A stretch of DNA of 64,000 bases from Strongyloides papillosus. Taxonomy: Eukaryota > Nematoda > Chromadorea > Rhabditida > Strongyloididae. The stretch spans positions 372,001 to 436,000 of the forward strand of contig SRSI01000014.1 of NCBI GenBank assembly GCA_005656395.1, read 5' to 3'. The position numbers were made by a program, and so were the translations under genes. Positions within the stretch are counted from its first letter, which is position 1. The number at the start of each line of letters is the position of its first letter. The notes beneath the pieces are model-generated. The model was not told the DNA's origin. It saw only the letters and a list, made by a program, of their open reading frames with translations, and ran no database searches. Positions 1 through 10,650 of this stretch are shown here, one piece after another.

Positions 1-1506
1 GCCAAAGTTGAAGACAGCGATGATGATAATTATATGGGTTTCCGGAAGTTTGAAAATTTGAATTTGAATGAATCCAAAACTAGTGAAGATGGCGATGATT
101 TGAACTTTATGATGGTTAGAAGAAGTGAACTCCAAATAGAAGCTGATGTTGAAAAGTTGTTTGATAGTAAAGAATTATCTGGACCCATGGTAGATGTTGT
201 TGTTGAAATTGAAATGAAGCAATATCCCGCAAAAGCATTTATCGACACTGGTGCTGAGAAATCATTTGTAACATATGAATATCTGGATAAGATGTTGAGT
301 GATATGATTGATTTAAAGAAGTACGAGAATCCAGCAAAGTTTAAGGTTGGTGGAGATAAGTGTTGGATATTGAAACATCAAATTCCAATAATTTTGTTTG
401 AGCAAGATGAAAAGGTTGAGACGATTGCAGCTATTGCACCAGCAGCACAGATTTTGGCAAATAAGAAGCATGGATATGATATACTAATTTCACAAGTTGA
501 TGCAAAGAATTTAGGATTCTTCCTGTGTAAAGGTGATAGAACGATTGATAAAAGGGTATTGAACATTAAAAATAATGATGATGATGGTTGCGCATACAAT
601 AAGAGAGAAAGTTGTATTACCAAAGTGCCAGAGAGGAAGTTTATTGGAGAGAAAATAAAGCCAAAAAATTATCTGGTAACACAAAGTTTGTTTAATGATG
701 TTGAAGCAATGGTTGATGAATGCAAATATCACGGTAGTACAAAGAAGTTAAGAAAGCCAAATGGTCAGCTGAGGTTGTGCGTTGAGTATAATTCGATGAG
801 TTACTGGTGGAATAACTGTAATCAAGTACCGTTGAAATGGAAGGATAAAATGTTGAACTTACGCAGAAACAATAATGATTGGTTCGGGTTTACAAAACCA
901 AGGAACAGAGAGGGATATTCACTGACCCGTCTCCCCTTTGGAGCCAAGCCATCTGCAGGACTAGCACAATTGGTTGTTAACACTGTTTTAGGAAGCTCCA
1001 CGGATCACTTATCAGGTTTTGGTGACATTATTGTTTCTAGTTCAAATGGTAGAGAGCATAAAATTATGTTGAATGGAGTAAAACAGTCTTTTAGAAATAA
1101 TAATTTGTTGATGAACGAAGATGGATATGAATTAAAGTTTGATGGCGATAATTTTAAGGAGGAAGGAGACACAGTCAAAATCATGACTGTTGATAAATGT
1201 AAAAATACAAAGACGTTAAATAAAGATGAAAAGGAGTTGAGTAAAGATAAAAATGTATTAGATAAAAATGAGAAAGAAATAGAACAGATCTTGACGGAGC
1301 AGTGGTTAAATAATATTGCATATACTGAGGGAATAAAGGCTGATGATGAACAATGTTTAAACGACCTGAAGAGAGTTGTCGAGGATTACAAGTTAAGTCT
1401 TCATATGCCAGGAACAATGAAACCGCGTCTGAATGGAATTTTAAGAAACACCTGCCCAGGGAGTTTCAAAGTTAGAAGGGGAGGAGTTGGAATGTCTCCA
1501 AAATAG
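1..1506 (+). pseudogene. Protease/RT-like retroelement ORF (element A), left end cut off
   Basis: The frame is open from base 1, so the protein starts outside the window; the first ATG inside is at 34. About 70 residues after that ATG there is a retropepsin-like active site (IDTGAEKSFV). Further on are reverse-transcriptase-like blocks: KPNGQLRLCVEYNSM resembles the template-contact block, and TRLPFGAKPSAG resembles the block just before the active site. The catalytic positions are gone: no motif-A aspartate is visible, and the YxDD position reads FGDI. A lysine- and aspartate-rich linker and a tail without recognisable domain follow. Seen: more than 500 codons without a stop although the RT is dead. 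Known: gypsy-type pol order is protease then RT. Inferred: a decayed or rearranged gypsy-type polyprotein, or less likely a retained protein. Its 3' flank leads straight into the left LTR of element B. Confidence 0.7.
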
Positions 1507-1660
1507 TCGGCAATATTCAAATTTAAATAAAATATTATCTATAAAATAAGTGGTCTTTTCATTGAATAATTAAATTTATAATTATTGAATATCATATTAA
1601 TTGTACTTTTTATTATAGATTCGTTAAGACCTAATAAAATTCACTCATTACAACATTTAT

Positions 1661-1806
1661 AGTGAAAATGGAGAAAACCCAACCGACATTGGGAAAGGAA
1701 ATAAGTCATAAAAAAATTAATTAAGAGTAAATAATTCCTATATGTTCCTTTTATCATGTGTTAATTGTTTCTTTTGTAGGTTAATACACCAATAAAAATT
1801 TTACTT
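1661..1806 (+). repeat. 5' LTR of element B
   Basis: 146 bp nearly identical to 12014-12159. It starts AGTGAAAATGG and ends AAAATTTTACTT, so the outer bases form the inverted pair AGT...ACT rather than TG...CA. It lies between the end of element A and the leader of element B. Confidence 0.65.
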
Positions 1807-2079
1807 AGTAGGGGAGTCTCCGTGATAAGTAAAGGATTAAGTAAGTCAAAAGAATTCCCTCGGAGAAGGTCTTGGTTTGTTAAAGTAAAGAGAAAGATTC
1901 TCTTGTCATTGTTAAAAGGACTACTGTTTGTGGTCAGATTATTGGAAAGGTGTTTTTTTTTGAATAAAACTACTGTAGAATAAGCATTTTTTTTGGGTGA
2001 GTATCATTTTTTATACGTGACTGAATACCCAAATTTTACTGGAAGTGGGGAAAGGTCGATAAGTATAAGTAATTGATAC
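1807..2079 (+). other. Leader of element B before gag
   Basis: 273 bp between the left LTR and the gag ATG. It is G-rich compared with its surroundings (GTAGGGGAGTCTCCG just inside the LTR) and holds no long ORF. This is where a primer-binding site would be expected, but no TGG-starting match directly after the LTR is obvious. Confidence 0.4.
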
Positions 2080-3120
2080 ATGGAACATAAGTGTAAAATA
2101 ACAAAAGAGGAAAAAATTAAAGTTGCTGTAATAGAAGGTGTAATTGACGATCTGAGGCCAGATCACAAGTATAAGTCTTTGATAGTCCAAGAGTTAAAGA
2201 AATATCAAATTGCTGAGAAACACTTGCTCAATATAGTTCAAATTTGTATCAACTGCACGGAATCGGTAATTGGTGCTTACAGTGTTAAAGAAGAAGCTAA
2301 AACCAAAGAAAAAGGTGTTCTTGGAAATTCTGGTACTGAAATTTTTGTTATAGAAAAAAAAATGACTAGTCAACTTACCTGGTCGGCAAGTCTGCCTATA
2401 TTTGATCCAAGAAAGAAATCGTTTGAGAAATATTTGGTTCTGTTGGAAGAAGCCTTTCTTCTTGATGATCTAGACAATGAGAGAAAGAAGATGGCCATTG
2501 TTAAGTTGAAATCTACTGAGGAAGTTCGAGCTTATATAGCGATCTTGCCAAAGCCTATCACTTTCAAAGTTCTGTGCGAAAGATTGACCGCAAACTTCAA
2601 CAGCATTGCCAACAAGACAAATGTTAAGGTCCAAATGAGACATTTTAAGATTGACTTGGAGAAGCTTCATTCAAATATTCTTCAATGTATGGACTTAGTT
2701 GCTCGCAGTACCACCAGAGTTAATAATGAATTATTTGAGTATCAGGTTGAGTGTCTTATGGACAAACTTTCATTTAATAAAATGTTGTTTCAAAGAATGG
2801 TTGACTCTACACATAGATATGAAAACATTTATGACATTGCCGCTGACATAGAAAATTATCACAAGAATATGTCGAAGATGAGAATTTCCAATGCTAGCTT
2901 TAGTGAAAATCCTGAAAGAAAGAGAAGTTCTGTAACCTGTTACCGCTGTAAGAAAATTAGTCATATTGCAAGTCAATGTAAAGAAGAAAATGTTGTGAAG
3001 TTGGAGGATGTGAAACTCACTTTGAATGCTCAATCTAAAGAGTGTAAAGTACAGAATGTCATGCATGAGAATCGTGTTGTAGATTCTTGGGAGCCTATTA
3101 TTTACATGAAAGAAAGATGA
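2080..3120 (+). CDS. Gag of element B
   Basis: 346-codon ORF for the structural protein that would package element RNA in cytoplasmic particles. The middle (about residues 95-270) has the helical look of a retrotransposon gag domain. A single CCHC zinc knuckle (CYRCKKISHIASQC) lies near residue 290. The ATG at 2080 is the first start after the leader. The pol frame is +1 relative to gag and opens at 3110, so the two overlap by about ten bases; pol expression would need a shift or reinitiation. Gag itself has no internal stop, unlike pol downstream. Confidence 0.8.
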   Translation: MEHKCKITKEEKIKVAVIEGVIDDLRPDHKYKSLIVQELKKYQIAEKHLLNIVQICINCTESVIGAYSVKEEAKTKEKGVLGNSGTEIFVIEKKMTSQLTWSASLPIFDPRKKSFEKYLVLLEEAFLLDDLDNERKKMAIVKLKSTEEVRAYIAILPKPITFKVLCERLTANFNSIANKTNVKVQMRHFKIDLEKLHSNILQCMDLVARSTTRVNNELFEYQVECLMDKLSFNKMLFQRMVDSTHRYENIYDIAADIENYHKNMSKMRISNASFSENPERKRSSVTCYRCKKISHIASQCKEENVVKLEDVKLTLNAQSKECKVQNVMHENRVVDSWEPIIYMKER

Positions 3121-5277
3121 AATAAGAGAGAAAGCAATGCATGCTGCTGGCTTACAACATTCTGAAGAGAAAATTCGATGTGGTACAACTTTATTTTTGC
3201 CGGTATTCATTGAAACTAACGAGAGAGTCTGTGAAACAGTAGGATTCATTGATACTGGTGCGAATGTCTCTATGGTTTCAAGAGTTGTTGTTGATCGCTT
3301 AAAGGTACTTGTAAAGAATAATCAAAATATTCTAATAACATCGGCAAATGGTGAGACTAGAAACTTACAAGAAACTGTGAAATTGACAGTACGCTTTAAA
3401 AATAAAGGAAATACTGATGTTTGTGAAGATGTAGTGATGTTGATAAATGATGCTGAGAAGAAATATCATGTTACCGTGTGTTCAGATATCCTTAAACGTG
3501 TCGAAGCTTTGATTGACTATCAGAGAGGAATGATGATTATGACACATTATCCTGAAGGAATACAGTTTATTATGGAGAAAGAACATGTACACCAAAAAGA
3601 AATGAAAAGTATGATTAATGTAGAGCATAATGATCTTTGAAAGATAATTCTTGAGAAATTTCCAGACACTTTCAAGGATATAGGTAAATGTACGTTGTCA
3701 TTACCTCCATTTGAGTATGAAACTCGTGAGGTTTCACATTTTAATAAGTATTCTGTTGATTCTCGTCATAAAGAACAAGTTCAAGCAATTATCAATGAAT
3801 GGGCATCGTGTGATATCATTAAACGTAGTGATTGACCAGAAACCCTACTCAATCTACATACAGTTCCAAAAGGTAATTCAATTAGATTGGTCATTGATGC
3901 ACGACCAATCAATGTTCTTTATAGATCGTTCAAGTATCCACTACCAAAGACTAAAGAGATGTTGAATAGTTTTAAGAATGCTAAATGGATGACAATTATT
4001 GACTTGACTTCTTACTTCCTACAATTGCCTATTGAAGATGATGATGGTAAATATATCGCTTTCCGAGACACGTTGGGGCAGAATTGGCAGTTTAACAGGT
4101 TGGCATTTGGCTTGAAAAACGCTAGTGCTTACGCCCAATGTATTTCAGAAAAGATTGCTGAGGGTACCAAAGCCCGTCCGTACATTGATGACTTCATTAT
4201 AGTCAGTGAGAAAGAGTATGATGAACATGTAAATGACGTAATATTGTTTTGTAACCGGTTGAAATTGTTTAATGTTACTGCTAATCAAAATAAATCTTAT
4301 TTTGCTTGTAAGAGTATAGTAGCTTTAGGTCATGTAGTGAATGATCGTGGCATCATGCCAAACACTTCTCTCATTGAAGCATGGTTGAGGTATCCCATGT
4401 TTAAAAGTTATGCAGCCATATAGAGATTCATAGGCGCTGTATCGTGGTTTAGAGATAACATTCCAGGGCTGGCAAAGGCCACCAGGCCTCTTTGTCAAGT
4501 AATGAATATAAAAAAAGAATTCACTGTTACTCAAGAAATGATTGATGCTTTTGAAGATACAAAACGCGCTGTAGCTGATGCTTGTTTGAATTATCATGCT
4601 CGTGATGATAGAGAGTTTACACTTGTGAGTGACGCTTCTAATGGTGCTCTGGCAGCAGCTTTACTTCAAGAATCTGATGTTGGAGGTTATCACCCAGTTG
4701 CTTTCTTTAGTCGATCTATTCCACTAAGAAAAAAGTACGAGTTTGACATAAAGGTTGATGATGTTATCCATGATGATGAAATAAAAGATGTCGATGAGAA
4801 GATTGAGAGAATGTGTTTATCTGCTTTTGAACTTGAAATTAAGTCTATATCTGCGGCTCTTGAACATTTTCGATATATCATTGGTAATCAACCTGTTGTT
4901 ATACGCACTGACCATAAACCAATAGTTAGTGCTTTAAAAAATTCTAATCACAAATGGTTGTGGAAACACATAAGTCATATCATGCAGTTTAATACACCTG
5001 TGGAGTTTATTCCTGGAATCCGTAGTCAATTGGCAGATGCAATTAGTCGTGCAAAAATTCGTTCATTGGAAGTAATTCCATCAAAAGATGATGATGATTT
5101 TGGGCAAAAGTTATTTTCATCCATTGAGTCTGATGACGATGTTCCTGAAGAAACGTCTCCCGACGAGGGAAGTGGTTTAGATTCTATCTCTGATAGTGAT
5201 ACTGATACAACTATAGATTCAAATATTATGCTAAATAAAGTTATGGTAAGCAAAGTCAAAGAAATAGTAATGGTGTG
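3110..5277 (+). pseudogene. Pol of element B: protease, RT, RNase H (three stops)
   Basis: One frame runs from 3110 to the element C junction. Retropepsin: IDTGANVSMVS near 3247-3280. RT: IIDLTSYF (motif A), RLAFGLKNASA, and YIDDFIIVS (motif C, 4182-4208), so the catalytic aspartates are present. RNase H: LVSDASNGAL, IRTDHKPI and the ADAISRA end block. The frame is broken by TGA at 3638-3640, TGA at 3833-3835 and TAG at 4421-4423; apart from these single codons it stays in phase, so the damage is by point mutation rather than indels. The last codons before 5278 run into the LTR of element C. Integrase resumes at 10651. Confidence 0.85.
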
Positions 5278-5620
5278 AGCATGGAATAAAACATTCTACC
5301 AAACTACATCTCAGCAATAATCTCTGGATTGGAATGGACTCAATCCTTTTTCTTATATATAATCTTAAATTTAATTCATTCATTTTTATTTCACAATTAG
5401 TGAGACATTTTAATTGTAATAACTTGTAGAAAACGTAAGTTAATATTTTTACCTTAATTGTATAGTGTATTCATCTATTACAGGTGGATGCGCGTTTTCT
5501 ATATTTATATTGTTCTAGTTTAATATTGTCTTCTCATACATATCTGATTTTTGTTAAATAAAGGTTTCTCTTAATCTTTGTATTGAAAAGATGCTCCAGT
5601 TGCATCTTAAAATTTTTACT
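5278..5620 (+). repeat. 5' LTR of element C
   Basis: Starts AGCATGGAATAAAAC and ends AAAATTTTTACT. It contains an AATAAAGG polyadenylation-like stretch near 5559 and a GC-rich GATGCGCG block near 5489. About 98.5% identical to the copy at 10310-10650. Confidence 0.85.
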
Positions 5621-5784
5621 GGCATTCAAATTGCAACTAGTGAATGCCTAGAACCTCTACTGAATCTGAGCGGAACTTTTATCGGTATCTCAACACCCTA
5701 ACTCACTAAGAGCAGGACGTACTCATTATTAGGAGAGAGCAGGTCAGACTACACAGGCAGATAGCGCGACAAATTGTGTTAGAG

Positions 5785-7143
5785 ATGGAGGACGACAATG
5801 AACTTCCCTCGCTCAACCAACAATCTCTTAATGAAAATGAACAACTCCCGCCAACTACTACCACCAATAATGGTATCAATGATGGAAGTGGAAATGGTAA
5901 TGGTAATCCCCGAAATCTATAAATTTTGAATGGATCTGATCAATCTCATTCAGCTGTGAATCTCAATCAGCAGACTGTGAATCTCAATCAGCAAAGTGTG
6001 GATTTCAGTCACCAAAGACCTATGTCTGGTCATCAAAATAATGTAATGCATGCAGGTGTGAATCCCAATCACCAAGGACCTCTGTCTAATCTTCATAATA
6101 ATGGAATGTTTTCTGCTGTGAATCTCAATCAGCATGGTGTGAATCTCAATCACCAAGGATCTGTGTCTGGTCATCATAATGGACTGTTGGAAGTCATACA
6201 AAATCCCCAAGCTATTACAGAACTGATTCAACTTCTCCAACGTCTAGTATTACCAAATTCAAATGTTACAAATTTATCTACTTGTCATAGACCTCTCAAT
6301 TCAAATGTTACAAATTCAACTTCTTCTCATGGACTTAACGAAAATGGACTAAATGATACTGCTTGTCAACCACCTGTAACTCTACAAACGAGAATTCCAG
6401 AAAGACAAGATTGCTCGTATCTTCCAAGAAAACGTAACAAGCCCGATCTATTTACTGAGGAAAAAGTATTTACTTCATTGTTTATCAAATTCAAAATTTA
6501 TGTTCAACATCTACCGGAGGAAGAAAAATTGGAAAATCTTATTATGTTACTTGATGGAAAACCTTTAAACGACTTGGAACTGTACCCAGAACTTTCGGAG
6601 AATTATGAAGATCTTGTGAAACATCTACAAGATAACTACAACCAAAAGGAATCAAGGGATTCTGCAGCACGTGAACTACAACTACATCTTAGAACCAAAC
6701 CAAAACGCATTAATGATCTGGATGAATATGCTTCAAAACTGGAAAAACTAGTGGACATCATTGAACGTGGATCTTCTAAGGAGTCTATAATGAGAAGAAA
6801 ACTTGACATTCTCGTTGACTGCATCCCCAATGAATGCAAATCCAAATGTTTTTCTGTAAGACATTCAACTTTCCGTGAAGCTGTTACATATGTGAAAACA
6901 ATTTGGAACTACGATCTCACTGCAGCACTATCCACCAAAAGTAACAACAGTATCCTGAACCGCAACCAACCACCAAACTCCAATAGACATGATAAAACTA
7001 AAAGACATGAAACTTCAAACGGAAAAGAAAATTCTCAAGTTAAATGTCATGGATGTGGAAAAATAGAACACATCAGACCTAGTTGCCCTGAAAATTCCTC
7101 AAATGTAAAAACTGGTAACATTATAATTCGCACAAAGCCTTAA
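5785..7143 (+). pseudogene. Gag of element C, with an early stop codon
   Basis: The likely start is ATG 5785, in frame with the long ORF that follows, but TAA at 5920-5922 (codon 46) interrupts it; downstream the frame is open to TAA 7141-7143 (about 405 codons). The N-terminal third is a degenerate tandem repeat of Asn/Gln/His-rich units around VNLNQQ and VNLNHQG. The middle (about 6430-6900) looks like the helical gag domain. A CCHC knuckle (CHGCGKIEHIRPSC) is near 7045-7086. The next in-frame segment is the protease, so the terminal TAA may be a readthrough point. The early stop lies only 45 codons in and may be a simple inactivating mutation. Confidence 0.8.
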
Positions 7144-7650
7144 TGTGTCGAGAATATTCCTGAGAAAATTGAAGAACTTAAAAACCAAGAGTTGATAGCA
7201 ATTGAAGTTCAAATTAACGATATCAATGTGATAGCCTTATGTGACACTGGGACCAATGTAGTGACAGTACACCCAGATCTGGCAAATCATCTTGGACTGA
7301 AGAAGGACAAGTTAATTCATATTGGTACAATTGCTGGAGGTAAAGCCGAGAAAATGTCTAATCAACCATTGACAGTAAGTTATAACTTCAAATCCACAGT
7401 TATAAAAGAAACAATGATTGCAGCACAACCATGTTCATTCTCTCTTTATCAACTTATTAATGGTAATCAAGTTATGAAAAATCTTGGTCTTGAAATTAAT
7501 GTCAAAAACTTATCTGTATCTGAAACTGTTCAACCCATGCCTACTTCTATGATTATTCAAAAAGGAAAAAAATCTTTATTGAGGATGAATTTGTTAAAAT
7601 CACTAAGCACAAGTTTCCAAATGCCTATGCCAAGTTCAGTGGTAATGTAG
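7144..7650 (+). CDS. Aspartic protease of element C
   Basis: The frame is open from the codon after the gag stop and is the same as gag. The active-site block is CDTGTNVVTV (about 7240-7269), as in retropepsins, which cleave the polyprotein in the particle. The frame ends at TAG 7648-7650, but RT-coding sequence in the -1 frame begins upstream of that point. A run of seven A's at 7566-7572 has the right phase (A AAA AAA) for a -1 slip into the RT frame. No ATG exists near the start, so this domain must be made as a fusion to gag or by recoding. Confidence 0.75.
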   Translation, partial: CVENIPEKIEELKNQELIAIEVQINDINVIALCDTGTNVVTVHPDLANHLGLKKDKLIHIGTIAGGKAEKMSNQPLTVSYNFKSTVIKETMIAAQPCSFSLYQLINGNQVMKNLGLEINVKNLSVSETVQPMPTSMIIQKGKKSLLRMNLLKSLSTSFQMPMPSSVVM

Positions 7651-7667
7651 GACCTGGTAAAGTATAT

Positions 7668-10295
7668 GTGGAGAAGATGGAATTTGAATTACGATCTCCT
7701 GAACCCATGAAAATGTATCCTATACCTGAAAATCTTAAGGACGAACATACTAAATTGGTAAAACAAATGTTAGAGCTTGATATTATTGAACCATCAACAT
7801 CTACAAAAATTCACCCAACTCTACTACTTCAAAAACCTGGTACCTCTGAATATAGATTTTTATTTGATGGCAGATTATATAATCAGTTAATGATAAAAAT
7901 TAATTGTTATCCTAATGATGCTAATAAAATCTTCTTAGAGTTAAAAGATTTTAATCATATCTCTAAAATAGATTTGTCTAATGCATTTCATCAGTTGTCA
8001 ATACATAAAGATAATCGTGAGTATTTTGCCTTCCATAGTCAATTAGGTACGATGCAGTATAAGCGCCTTGTAATGGGTGGCAAGAATTCTACAATCCTTT
8101 TCCAATTAGCCATGGAGCGCACCTTCAAATCTATAGAAAAATATATCAAGATATTTGTAGACGATATAATAATAGTAACTCCTGGATCATTTAAATTTCA
8201 TCGTGATATATTATTTAAATTCTTCAGTATATGCAACGATCTCGAGCTTAAAGTATCTCTTCCAAAATGTCAGTTTAATGCAAAATATATCAAATTTCTC
8301 TCATACAAAGTTGGATCTGACGGTATTACTCCATGTGATGAATCAGTTGATAAACTGATAAGAAGACATGTACCAACTAGTAAGAAGGAATTGTACAACT
8401 TCCTTCAATCTGCTAGCTACTTTAGAAGATGTTTACCTGATTTTGCTTCAAAAACCGCCGATTTATTCACCCTTGCCGCTGGTAAAGATGGGAAAATTAA
8501 ATTCTCGAAGGAACATTTAGCAGCATTTGAACAAGTCAAAGAAGATCTGATCAGTGCTCCTAAACTTGCTTTCTATAATCCTAGTTTCAAAACCTTCCTT
8601 ATCACAGATGCAAGCAACAATGCTGTTGGAGCATATTTAAGTCAAGTTAATCCTGATACAAATGAGGAAAGGCCGATTGCTTTCTGGTCAGCCAAACTTC
8701 CCCCCACTGTTAAAGATAGATGCCCAAGCTTTACTGAACTTTATGTCATTGAACATGCTCTAAGATACTTTGGATATTTAGTACCAAATATTGAACTCAC
8801 CATTAGAAGTGATCATAAATGTCTTGGTAAAATAATGTCTACCAACAATCGTAAGTATATTGAATTGCTACATGGTATTGATAAACATTTTTGCCGCATC
8901 ACTTATATCCCTGGACGTAATAACCAAGTAGCAGATCTCTTATCTCGCTTGAATGAACCAAAAGAATGCAATGCTATCACTAGAGCATCATCTGATCTCA
9001 AACACCAACTTATTACACCTCTGAGTATGACAGAAAACATGACGATGTTAATTAATAGTATGAATTTGATTGAAGCACAACAGAATGACAATGACATTAT
9101 TGAAGCACTTGAAACTGGTCATGTTAAGAATCATCCAATATCTAAAAATGCTCAAGGAATTGTAAAGATTAATTTTGGTGGGTGTGAGAAAGTATACTTA
9201 CCTGTCAAATTAATCCCTCCAATTCTTGATCTGGCACACGACTACAACAACCACTATAGATACAAAAAAATGTTAAAAATGTTAGTTAACTGTTATTCTC
9301 CTGTACTTAAGAAGATGATAAAGAAAAAGTTATCTTCATGTGATGTATGCTTAAAACACAATGTTGTACCAACCAATCATCCCATTCCTTCAAGTATTCC
9401 ACCATATCAAGTTATGGAAAATTTAGTTATGGACTTCTCTGGACCACACTCCGAAGAAGGTAAAAACAAAGAAAAATACTTGTTAGTAATAGTAGATTCA
9501 GCAAGTAAATATCTTTGGACAATTCCAATGCATACAACCACTGGTGAAGAAATTATAAAGGTCTTAACAAAATTATTTTTGGAATATGGTTTTTGCAAAA
9601 CCATCAAAAGCGACAACGCAAAATACTTTAATAATGAAAAGATGTTAACTTATTTAAAAAGTCTGAACATAGAAATGATATTTACTACTCCATCACACTT
9701 CAGAGGAAACACACTAGCTGAAGCAACCATTAGATATGTACATTTGGCAGTTGATAAAGCAAAAAGTCAATTCAAATCCTCAATTGTAAGCTGGACTGAA
9801 ATCTTGCCATGGACCACATTTATTCATAATACAAATGTCTGTGAATCAACAAATACAACACCTTTTTCACTAATGTTTCTGAGAGAGTCACCAAATCCCG
9901 TTGACATGTTCATGAAATCAAATAATATCTCTCTTTTCGAATCTAACAGAACTTATGCTGAACAACTTGAACTTGCCAGAATAGCTAGAGCAAATGCTAA
10001 TGAATTTTATCAATCTTATCGTGAAGAAGAAAATCTCAGATTGGCAAGCAAAGATGACTTTAAATTAAAGAAGGACCAACTATTCTACCTCAAAAATATC
10101 AAAAGAAGGAAAAAATTTGATACAGCTTATGTTGGACCATATGTAGCTGAAAGTTTTGATCCTGAAACCAATAAAGTCAAGCATTATAAGCCTACTGGTA
10201 AGAAGCTTTGGGAATGTCATATCAGCAATGTCAAAATACCAAAGAAATCTCTTAAACTACCAAAGAATCCTGAAATTATGCCGGATCAAGTTTGA
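7668..10295 (+). CDS. RT-RNase H-integrase of element C
   Basis: At least 875 uninterrupted codons; the frame is open further upstream to the A-run at 7566, so the GTG at 7668 is only an ORF boundary. RT: SKIDLSNAF (motif A), MGGKNSTILFQ, FVDDIIIV (motif C). RNase H: ITDASNNAVGAYL, TELYVIEHAL, RSDHKCL, ADLLSRL. Integrase: HHCC-like N-terminal segment ending SSCDVCLKHN, then the D,D,E core with MDFSGP, KSDNAKYF and the glutamate in TLAEATIRY. A C-terminal segment (VGPYVAESF) fits the GPY/F-type tail of chromatin-associated gypsy integrases. All catalytic residues are visible, so this pol looks functional apart from its unusual junctions. Confidence 0.9.
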   Translation: MEKMEFELRSPEPMKMYPIPENLKDEHTKLVKQMLELDIIEPSTSTKIHPTLLLQKPGTSEYRFLFDGRLYNQLMIKINCYPNDANKIFLELKDFNHISKIDLSNAFHQLSIHKDNREYFAFHSQLGTMQYKRLVMGGKNSTILFQLAMERTFKSIEKYIKIFVDDIIIVTPGSFKFHRDILFKFFSICNDLELKVSLPKCQFNAKYIKFLSYKVGSDGITPCDESVDKLIRRHVPTSKKELYNFLQSASYFRRCLPDFASKTADLFTLAAGKDGKIKFSKEHLAAFEQVKEDLISAPKLAFYNPSFKTFLITDASNNAVGAYLSQVNPDTNEERPIAFWSAKLPPTVKDRCPSFTELYVIEHALRYFGYLVPNIELTIRSDHKCLGKIMSTNNRKYIELLHGIDKHFCRITYIPGRNNQVADLLSRLNEPKECNAITRASSDLKHQLITPLSMTENMTMLINSMNLIEAQQNDNDIIEALETGHVKNHPISKNAQGIVKINFGGCEKVYLPVKLIPPILDLAHDYNNHYRYKKMLKMLVNCYSPVLKKMIKKKLSSCDVCLKHNVVPTNHPIPSSIPPYQVMENLVMDFSGPHSEEGKNKEKYLLVIVDSASKYLWTIPMHTTTGEEIIKVLTKLFLEYGFCKTIKSDNAKYFNNEKMLTYLKSLNIEMIFTTPSHFRGNTLAEATIRYVHLAVDKAKSQFKSSIVSWTEILPWTTFIHNTNVCESTNTTPFSLMFLRESPNPVDMFMKSNNISLFESNRTYAEQLELARIARANANEFYQSYREEENLRLASKDDFKLKKDQLFYLKNIKRRKKFDTAYVGPYVAESFDPETNKVKHYKPTGKKLWECHISNVKIPKKSLKLPKNPEIMPDQV

Positions 10296-10309
10296 TCTTG
10301 GGTTGGTGA

Positions 10310-10650
10310 AGCATGGAATAAAACATTCTACCAAACTACATCTCAGCAATAATCTCTGGATTGGAATGGACTCAATCCTTTTTCTTATATAATCTTAAAT
10401 TTAATTCATTCATTTTTATTCCACAATTAGTGAGACATTTTAATTGTAATAACTTGTAGAAAACGTAAGTTAATATTTTTACTTTAATTGTATAGTGTAT
10501 TCATCTATTACAGGTGGACGCGCGTTTTCTATATTTATATTGTTCTAGTTTAATATTGTCTCCTCATACATATCTGATTTTTGTTAAATAAAGGTTTCTC
10601 TTAATCTTTGTATTGAAAAGGTGCTCCAGTTGCATCTTAAAATTTTTACT
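10310..10650 (+). repeat. 3' LTR of element C
   Basis: Second copy of the 5278-5620 repeat, shorter by one TA dinucleotide. It follows the end of the integrase frame by 14 bases (TCTTGGGTTGGTGA, a weak purine tract). After it, element B sequence resumes with TGTAGAAGAAACC. Confidence 0.85.

Larger units (their letters stand above)
5278..10650 (+). mobile_element. Complete Ty3/gypsy-type LTR retrotransposon (element C) inside B
   Basis: LTRs at 5278-5620 and 10310-10650 differ by five transitions and one 2-bp indel, so this copy is fairly young. Between them are a leader with TGG at 5620-5622 (possible primer-binding site start), gag (from 5785), protease (to 7650) and a long RT-RNase H-integrase frame (to 10295). 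Gag and protease share a frame separated by one TAA; RT lies in the -1 frame. The only obvious extra damage is an early TAA in gag (5920-5922). Flanks TGTG (left) and TGTA (right) make at best an imperfect 4-bp target duplication. The element has inserted into element B's pol. Confidence 0.85.
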
